A stretch of DNA of 38,858 nt from Alphaproteobacteria bacterium (GTDB taxonomy: Bacteria > Pseudomonadota > Alphaproteobacteria > UBA6615), in contig SHWB01000015.1 of NCBI GenBank assembly GCA_009691025.1, positions 1 through 38,858 on the forward strand, in the 5' to 3' direction. Below are positions 34,057 to 38,858 of the stretch, piece after piece; within the stretch, counting starts at the first letter, position 1, and every line of letters starts with the position of its first letter. The translations under genes were made by a program, and so were the position numbers. The notes under the pieces were generated by a model. That model was given only the letters and a program-made list of their open reading frames with translations. It was not told the origin of the DNA and did not search any database.

Positions 34057-36147
34057 TCAGTCCGTGAATCGGCCATTATCGCGCGCGAGCTTCACCAGCA
34101 GAGGCGCCGGTTCCCACATCTTGCCGTGGCGGGCGCGGAATTCATCGACGCGCGCGAGAACATTGTCGAGGCCGATACTGTCGGCGTGGAACATGATGCC
34201 GCCTCGCCAGGCCGGGAAGCCGAAGCCGTACTGCCACATAATATCGACGTCGCTGGCGCGCAATGCGCGGCCGAGACCGAGCAGGCGCGCACCCTCGTTG
34301 ACGGCGGCGAGGAGGCAGCGGTCGAGAATTTCCTGTGCGTCGATGCGTCGGCGTGCGATGCCCTGTTCGCGCGCGATCTTCTCGGCTAGGGCGGTCACCG
34401 CCGCGTCGGGCACGCGCTTGCTGCCTTCAGGATAGAGATACCAGCCCTTGCCGGCCTTGCGGCCGAGGCGGCCGGCATCGACCATGGCGTCGGCTAGATG
34501 GACGTAGCGCAGCGACGGATCGCGGGTCTCCGCCGTGTCGCGGCGCATGCGCCACGAGACGTCGAGACCCGACAGGTCGCTCGTCGCCAGCGGGCCGAGC
34601 GGCATGCCGAAATCCTCGATCGCGCGGTCTATTTCGGCCGGCTCGGCGCCTTCCTCGACGAGTAAATTGGCCTCGCGCACCATCGGAGCGCGGCTGGCAT
34701 TGGCGACGAAGCCGAAGCCGTTGCGCGCCAGCGCGCCGACCTTGCCCATGCGGCGGGCCAGCGCGAAGGCGGTGGCGAGCGCCTCGGGCGAGGTCTTGCC
34801 GGACTCGACGACTTCCAGCAGCCGCATGAGGTTGGCCGGAACGAAGAAGTGCAGGCCGAGCACGTCCTCGGGCCGCGCGGTGGAGGCGGCGATGGCGTCG
34901 ATGTCGAGGTAGGAGGTGTTGGTGGCGAGCAGGGCGCCCGGCTTAGCCACCTTGTCGAGACGGGCGAAGATGTCGCGCTTGACCCCCATCTCCTCGAATG
35001 CGGCCTCGATCACGAGGTCGGCGGAGCACAGCGCGTCGATCCCGGTTGCCGTGGACAGCCGCGCCTTGCGCCGCTCGGCCTCGTCGGGTGCGATGCGGCC
35101 GCGCGCGGCCTGGCTGTCCCAATGCGCGTTCATCATCTCGGCGGCGGCGGCCAGCGCCTGGGGCGAAGTATCTACGAGGGTGACGGTCAGTCCGGCATCG
35201 GCCAACGCGATGGAGATGCCGCGTCCCATCGTGCCGGCGCCGATGACGCCGGCAGCAGCCAGCGCGCGCACGGGCGTATCCTTGTCGATGCCCGGCACCT
35301 TCGTCACCTTGCGCTCGGCGAAGAAGGCGTAGCGCAGGGCCTTCGATTGCAGCGAATCGCGGCATTTCTCGAAGCGCGCGCGGTCGGCGGCGACTGCCTC
35401 GTAATAGGGCATGCGCAACCCGTCGAGCACGCTTTCCATCGCCTCGACCGGCGACCGCTGGCCGCGGAACCGCCGGGCGACCGTCATGCGCCATTTGTCG
35501 ATGATGTCCTTGAAATCCTCCGGCCTGCCGAGGCCTGCTTTCGGCTCGCTCGAATGGTGCAGCGGCAGCTTCTCCGCCACGGCGCGCCGGGCGAAGGCCA
35601 GCGCGCCGGCGCGCAGATCGCCGTCGATGACGGCGTCGACGAGGCCCCATTCCCGGGCCGTCGCGGCATCGATCGGATCGCCGAGAACGACGAGCTGCAA
35701 TGCCCGGTCGAGGCCGACGATGCGCGGCAGGCGCTGCGTGCCGGCGGCGCCGGGAAAGATGCCGAGCTTCACCTCCGGCGTGCCCAGGCGTGCCGTCGGC
35801 GCGGCGACGCGGAAATGGCAGCCGAGCGACAGTTCGAGGCCGCCGCCCAGCGCCGTGCCGTGGATCGCCGCCACCGTGGGTTTTGCCATGGCGTCGATCA
35901 TGTTGATCACGACCGACAGATGCGGATCGAGGCGCGGCGTGTCGAACTCGCGGATATCGGCCCCGGCGGGAAAGGTGCGCCCGGCGCCGATCATCACCAG
36001 CGCCTCGACGGCGGGGTCCGCGGCAGCGCGCCCCACGCCGGCTAACATGCTCTGGCGCACGGCGATGCCCAGCGCGTTGACGGGCGGATTGTCGATGGTG
36101 AGGACGGCGATGCCGTCCTCGACGGCGTAGCCCACGAATTCGGGCAT
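34057..36147 (-). CDS. Bifunctional enoyl-CoA hydratase / 3-hydroxyacyl-CoA dehydrogenase (FadB/FadJ type)
   Basis: A 696-residue fatty-acid oxidation enzyme. The N-terminal crotonase domain has GRTFPAGADIREF, the oxyanion-hole segment TALGGGLELSLGCHFRVA and TPEVKLGIFPGAAGTQRLPR. The dehydrogenase domain has the NAD motif GVIGAGTMGRGISIALADAGL (around residue 295), ATNTSYLDIDAIA, and the catalytic His in GLHFFVPANLMRLLEVV. Two C-terminal 3HCDH domains follow (NGFGFVANASRAP; GFGFPAWRGGIMFHAD). No thiolase gene is present. The gene is divergent from the SnoaL/MaoC pair across a region with a 38-bp palindrome. Confidence 0.93.
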   Translation of the reverse strand: MPEFVGYAVEDGIAVLTIDNPPVNALGIAVRQSMLAGVGRAAADPAVEALVMIGAGRTFPAGADIREFDTPRLDPHLSVVINMIDAMAKPTVAAIHGTALGGGLELSLGCHFRVAAPTARLGTPEVKLGIFPGAAGTQRLPRIVGLDRALQLVVLGDPIDAATAREWGLVDAVIDGDLRAGALAFARRAVAEKLPLHHSSEPKAGLGRPEDFKDIIDKWRMTVARRFRGQRSPVEAMESVLDGLRMPYYEAVAADRARFEKCRDSLQSKALRYAFFAERKVTKVPGIDKDTPVRALAAAGVIGAGTMGRGISIALADAGLTVTLVDTSPQALAAAAEMMNAHWDSQAARGRIAPDEAERRKARLSTATGIDALCSADLVIEAAFEEMGVKRDIFARLDKVAKPGALLATNTSYLDIDAIAASTARPEDVLGLHFFVPANLMRLLEVVESGKTSPEALATAFALARRMGKVGALARNGFGFVANASRAPMVREANLLVEEGAEPAEIDRAIEDFGMPLGPLATSDLSGLDVSWRMRRDTAETRDPSLRYVHLADAMVDAGRLGRKAGKGWYLYPEGSKRVPDAAVTALAEKIAREQGIARRRIDAQEILDRCLLAAVNEGARLLGLGRALRASDVDIMWQYGFGFPAWRGGIMFHADSIGLDNVLARVDEFRARHGKMWEPAPLLVKLARDNGRFTD

Positions 36148-36243
36148 GACGGCGCTCCCTGCTCGCGAAGGCGGCCATGTTGCATGTTAGCCCATCGACG
36201 TCAAACGGCGGGGGCACGGGGTGTTTCACCCTTGCCGTAATGG

Positions 36244-36281
36244 CCTGTCTTTCCTCCGGCCCGGGCCGGAGGAAAGACAGG
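36244..36281. repeat. Perfect 38-bp palindrome in the divergent promoter region
   Basis: Bases 36244-36262 are followed with no spacer by their exact reverse complement (36263-36281), centred on CCCGGG. It sits 97 bases upstream of the FadB/FadJ-type start and ends three bases before the ATG of the SnoaL-like gene, with a GGAGG in its right arm as the likely ribosome site. It can be an operator for a dimeric or tetrameric regulator, or a leader hairpin that hides the ribosome site. It cannot be an ordinary 3' terminator because both flanking genes point away. Confidence 0.85.
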
Positions 36282-36284
36282 ACC

Positions 36285-36665
36285 ATGCCGACGCCGCGCG
36301 AAATCGTGTAGCGCTGGTACGCGACGCTCGATCCAGATCTGGTAGACCCCGACACAGTCTGGGAGATCGCCGCGGGCCCGCACGCCGCCGGCACCTGGCG
36401 CGGCCGCCGGGTCGTGTTCGAGGAATATTTCCCGAAGCTGCGCGCGCCCTTCGCGGAGTGGGGCGCGGCAGTCGAGGAGATCCATGCCGATGGCGATGTC
36501 GTCTTAGGCCTCGGCCATTACCGGGCTCGCGCGTACGGCGCGGCGGAAACGGCGGACATTCCGTTCTGCCATGTCTGGTGGGTGGCGGGCGGCCGAATCG
36601 TGCGCGCCCGGCAATATGCCGACACGGTGCTGCTGCGCGAGGCGGCGGCGAAGGGAGTGCGGTGA
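36285..36665 (+). pseudogene. SnoaL/NTF2-like protein with TAG at codon 9
   Basis: The frame reads MPTPREIV, TAG (36309-36311), then RWYATLDPDLVDPDT and a full NTF2-like fold: VVFEEYFPKLRAPFAEW, EIHADGDVVLGLGHYRAR, FCHVWWVAGGRIVRARQYADT. The first helix in the family typically reads REIVxRWY, so the TAG replaces one residue (Gln or Glu expected). The next usable start is a GTG at 36414, which would remove the first helix and about 35 residues. SnoaL-like proteins may be isomerases, cyclases or non-enzymatic. The stop shares one base with the MaoC start (TGATG). Confidence 0.6.
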
Positions 36666-37120
36666 TGGTCGTCTTCGAGGCCCCGAAGGACATGCTCGAC
36701 TGGGTCGGGCGCGAACTGGGTGCGAGCCCTTGGTTCACCGTCGACCAGGCGACGATCGACGCCTTCGCCGATGCCACCGGCGACCACCAGTGGATCCACG
36801 TCGACACTGCGCGGGCGGCGCGCGAGATGCCGGGCAGCCGGACCATCGCCCACGGCTTCCTCGTGCTCGCCCTGTTTGCCCGTCTCATCGGCGAGGTCTA
36901 CAAGGTCAACGGGGCGCGCCAGACCATCAACTACGGGATCGACCGGCTGCGCTTCACGGCGCCGGTGCCGGTCGGGGGCCGCGTCCGGCTGCGCCTGTCG
37001 GTCGCTTCGGCCGAGGCCACGCCTGGCGGCATCCGGGTCACCCACGACGCAACGATGGAGCTGGAGGACAGCCCCCGGCCGGCCTTCGTCGCGCGGCAGA
37101 TCCGCCTGCTCGTACCCTGA
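36665..37120 (+). CDS. MaoC-family (R)-specific enoyl-CoA hydratase-like protein
   Basis: A 151-residue single hot-dog domain with the hydratase motif FADATGDHQWIHVD, in which Asp40 and His45 are the catalytic pair. AHGFLVLAL follows. This is the NodN-like branch in which the Asn-Pro of the motif is Gln-Trp. It hydrates trans-2-enoyl-CoA to (R)-3-hydroxyacyl-CoA or acts on a related thioester. It is translationally coupled to the SnoaL-like frame and divergent from the (S)-specific FadB/FadJ-type enzyme. Confidence 0.9.
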   Translation: MVVFEAPKDMLDWVGRELGASPWFTVDQATIDAFADATGDHQWIHVDTARAAREMPGSRTIAHGFLVLALFARLIGEVYKVNGARQTINYGIDRLRFTAPVPVGGRVRLRLSVASAEATPGGIRVTHDATMELEDSPRPAFVARQIRLLVP

Positions 37121-37137
37121 AAGGCGGGCGATGGATA

Positions 37138-37166
37138 GCTGACCTTCCCGGAAAGTAGTGATAGAT
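37138..37166 (+). promoter_or_regulatory. Possible promoter of the oxygenase pair
   Basis: CTGACC (37139-37144) and TAGATT (37162-37167, with 17 bases between) precede the first oxygenase ATG by about 40 bases, in a locally less GC-rich stretch. Both hexamers are only partial matches. Confidence 0.25.
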
Positions 37167-37208
37167 TGATCCCTAATGGGCGGTCAGGCTCGAAATAGGG
37201 GATACGCT

Positions 37209-38231
37209 ATGACGCTGGAGATGGAGCGCGCGGTCGCCGCCACGGCGGTCAGCGAAATTCCGGTTCTCGACATCGGGCCGTATCTGGCCGGCGGACCAGG
37301 CGTACGCGAGGCGCTGGCGCGCGACCTCGCCAGGATCCAGCAGGAGGTCGGCTTCTACTACGTCATCAACCATGGCGTGGACATGGACCTGATCGCCCGC
37401 GGTTACCGCGAGCTGGCGCGCTTTTTCGCCCAGCCGGCCGAGGAGAAGGTGAAGGTCAGGGTCGACCGCAGGGGGGCGGGCTGGATCCCCGCGAAATCGT
37501 CGATCTACGTCACCTCGCCGGTGAACAAGAACACCAAGCCGGACCTCAACGAGGCGCTGGCATTGGTCAACGAGCGGCCGGACGGCCATGCTGACCTGAC
37601 GGCGGGCCTGCGCTTCATCGGCCCAAACAAATGGCCGTCGCTGTCCGGCTTCCACGAGACCGTGAGCGCCTGCCACGGCGCGCTCGCGCGGCTGGCGCGC
37701 GACATGCTGCCGCTCTACGCGATGGCGCTGGGCAAGCCGGCCGACTGGTTCGCGCCGCATTTCACCGAGCCGATGTGGACCACGCGCAACGCCTGGTATC
37801 CAGCGGTCGAGGCGGAGGAAAACCAGTTCGGCATTTCGCCGCACCAGGATCACGGCTTTATTACCGCTCTGCCGGTCTCCGAGGTGCCGGGACTGGAGAT
37901 CCGCACGCGCGACGGGCACTGGCTGTCGGCGCAGACGCTGCCCGGCGGCATCCTCATTAATACCGGCGAGTTCCTCAATCGCTGGACCAACGGCCGCTTC
38001 ATCGCCACGCCGCACCGCGTCATGCCGCCGGCGCGCGACCGTTACTCGATGGCGCTGTTCTTCAACCCAAGCCCGCGCACCGTTGCCGACCCACGCGATT
38101 TCGTCCGTCCCGGAGAGGATGTGAAGTACGAACCGATCTCCATGCACGACTATCTGTGCTGGTATTTCGACCGCAATTTCGCGAAATCGGCCGGCGGCGA
38201 GCAGGACCAGGCGACGGCGGCGAAAGGCTGA
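37209..38231 (+). CDS. Isopenicillin N synthase-like 2OG-Fe(II) oxygenase
   Basis: A 340-residue non-haem iron oxygenase. N-terminal domain: IPVLDIGPYLAG and VGFYYVINHGV. Iron ligands are His212 and Asp214 (SPHQDHGFITAL) and His269 (TPHRV). The cosubstrate-binding R-x-S is Arg278/Ser280 (RYSMALFFNP). Length and order match the IPNS/ACC-oxidase-like family, of which most bacterial members have unknown substrates. GGGGA stands before the ATG at 37209. The next gene is a clear paralogue 31 bases downstream, so this is a tandem duplication. Confidence 0.88.
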   Translation: MTLEMERAVAATAVSEIPVLDIGPYLAGGPGVREALARDLARIQQEVGFYYVINHGVDMDLIARGYRELARFFAQPAEEKVKVRVDRRGAGWIPAKSSIYVTSPVNKNTKPDLNEALALVNERPDGHADLTAGLRFIGPNKWPSLSGFHETVSACHGALARLARDMLPLYAMALGKPADWFAPHFTEPMWTTRNAWYPAVEAEENQFGISPHQDHGFITALPVSEVPGLEIRTRDGHWLSAQTLPGGILINTGEFLNRWTNGRFIATPHRVMPPARDRYSMALFFNPSPRTVADPRDFVRPGEDVKYEPISMHDYLCWYFDRNFAKSAGGEQDQATAAKG

Positions 38232-38262
38232 TCGCACCAACGACGCGGCGGGAGGAGCGGCG

Positions 38263-38858
38263 ATGAGCGTGGCAGGCGACATCGTCCAGCGCGACGGTGT
38301 GACCTATGTGGTGCGCGACGGGGCGACGGAGGAAATCCCCGTCCTCGACCTTGCCGGATACCTCGCCGGCGAGCCCGGCGCGCGCGAGGCTCTGGCCGCC
38401 GAACTGCGCCACGCGCAGGAGAACATCGGCTTTTACTACATCGTCTATCACGGCATCCCGCAGCGCGTCTTCGACGCGACCTTCGCGGCGCTGAAGCGTT
38501 TCTTCGCGTTGCCGGACGCGGCCAAGATGGCGTTGAAGATCGATGGTGACATGATAGGCTATGTGCCGCCTAAATCGACGATCTACGAGACCTCCAAGGT
38601 CAACCGGAACACCAAGAAGGACCTCAACGAGACGCTGCTCATCAATCGCGAGCGCGATCCCGGCGATCCGGCGTACAGGGCCGGCCGCCGCTTCACCGCG
38701 CCCAACAAATGGCCGGCGGACTTGCCGGGCTTCCGCGAGACCATGGTGGCCTACCAGCAGGCGATGGAACCGCTCGGCCGCAGAATGCTGCCGCTCTACG
38801 CGTTGGCGCTGGACAAGCCGGCCGATTTCTTTGCGCCGTATTTCGACGAGCAGTCCCA
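38263..38858 (+). CDS. Second isopenicillin N synthase-like oxygenase (3' end outside window)
   Basis: The first 198 residues are present. After an N-terminal extension (VQRDGVTYVVRDGATEE) come IPVLDLAGYLAGEPGAREAL, IGFYYIVYHGI, PPKSTIYETSKVNRNTKKDLNE and APNKWPADLPGFRETM. These correspond block by block to the upstream protein (for example PAKSSIYVTSPVNKNTKPDLNE and GPNKWPSLSGFHETV). The iron ligands lie beyond the edge. The ATG at 38263 follows GGGAGGAG at seven bases. Confidence 0.87.
   Translation, partial: MSVAGDIVQRDGVTYVVRDGATEEIPVLDLAGYLAGEPGAREALAAELRHAQENIGFYYIVYHGIPQRVFDATFAALKRFFALPDAAKMALKIDGDMIGYVPPKSTIYETSKVNRNTKKDLNETLLINRERDPGDPAYRAGRRFTAPNKWPADLPGFRETMVAYQQAMEPLGRRMLPLYALALDKPADFFAPYFDEQS

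Noticed and set aside
21469-36311. Reassignment of TAG to an amino acid
   Set aside because: trxA (249-251) and the non-catalytic M16 gene (29861-29863) end in TAG at the expected protein length, and no suppressor tRNA is seen in the window. Long core genes contain no internal TAG.
633-38282. Many long open frames opposite or alongside real genes
   Set aside because: They have Arg/Ala/Pro-rich translations without motifs, as expected in GC-rich DNA, and each overlaps a gene with recognised domains. The frame 29877-31961 on the minus strand is one; only its last part is used, as the shifted end of DctM.
1-38858. CRISPR array, insertion sequence or integrase
   Set aside because: No regularly spaced direct repeats and no transposase or recombinase motifs were found in any frame.

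Overview
The window comes from a GC-rich alphaproteobacterium. The gene order trxA-addA-addB-tsaE-divL-(SRPBCC)-ahcY-ptsH-EIIA(man)-rapZ-hprK-chvG-chvI is a typical alphaproteobacterial core block. Within the class, a Rhodospirillales-like lineage is my best guess, but the sequence does not fix the genus.

Layout. Bases 1-111 hold the 3' end of a 2-oxoglutarate/Fe(II) oxygenase, followed by a dispersed-repeat-like hairpin. Bases 249-14234 (mostly minus strand, many ATGA overlaps) hold thioredoxin, the AddAB recombination nuclease, TsaE, the tyrosine-bearing pseudokinase DivL (with an apparent one-base frameshift), an SRPBCC protein, AhcY, and the nitrogen-type PTS/HPr-kinase module. A plus-strand AEC transporter (14491-15366) sits between hprK and its usual partner pair ChvG/ChvI (15371-17832). 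On the plus strand follow HupE/UreJ, an SCO copper chaperone and a HugZ-like haem/flavin protein (18021-20011), then a minus-strand two-domain cold-shock protein (20054-20692).

Bases 20.8-24.85 kb are a scrap zone around an intact tRNA-Arg(CCT). It contains a 5'-truncated pentapeptide gene head-to-head with a 5'-truncated RTX gene carrying in-frame TAG codons. It also contains a 5'-truncated OmpA-like gene head-to-head with a 5'-truncated, frameshifted PhyR-like gene whose receiver lacks the phospho-acceptor Asp. A decayed second copy of the tRNA, a gene of unknown function, and a broken HigB-like toxin in front of an intact HigA-like antitoxin complete it.

From 25.2 kb there is again ordinary coding sequence: folB plus a pteridine-reductase-like SDR, a PagL-like lipid A deacylase, and a catalytic/non-catalytic M16 peptidase pair. 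Bases 29.9-32.9 kb are a TRAP transporter operon whose large permease and binding protein are heavily mutated. Bases 33.1-37.1 kb hold acyl-CoA metabolism genes (quinone reductase, FadB/FadJ-type bifunctional enzyme, SnoaL-like and MaoC-like proteins) with a perfect 38-bp palindrome in the divergent promoter region. The window ends in two tandem isopenicillin-N-synthase-like oxygenases, the second running off the edge.

The strongest unusual signals are the eroded tRNA-Arg neighbourhood with two head-to-head 5'-truncated gene pairs, the degenerate PhyR, the multi-lesion TRAP operon, and the 38-bp palindrome. Scattered one-base deletions (divL, phyR-like, dctP, dctM) could be real decay or long-read consensus errors; I cannot tell these apart from the sequence alone. 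I did not find a convincing new defence or biosynthetic system.
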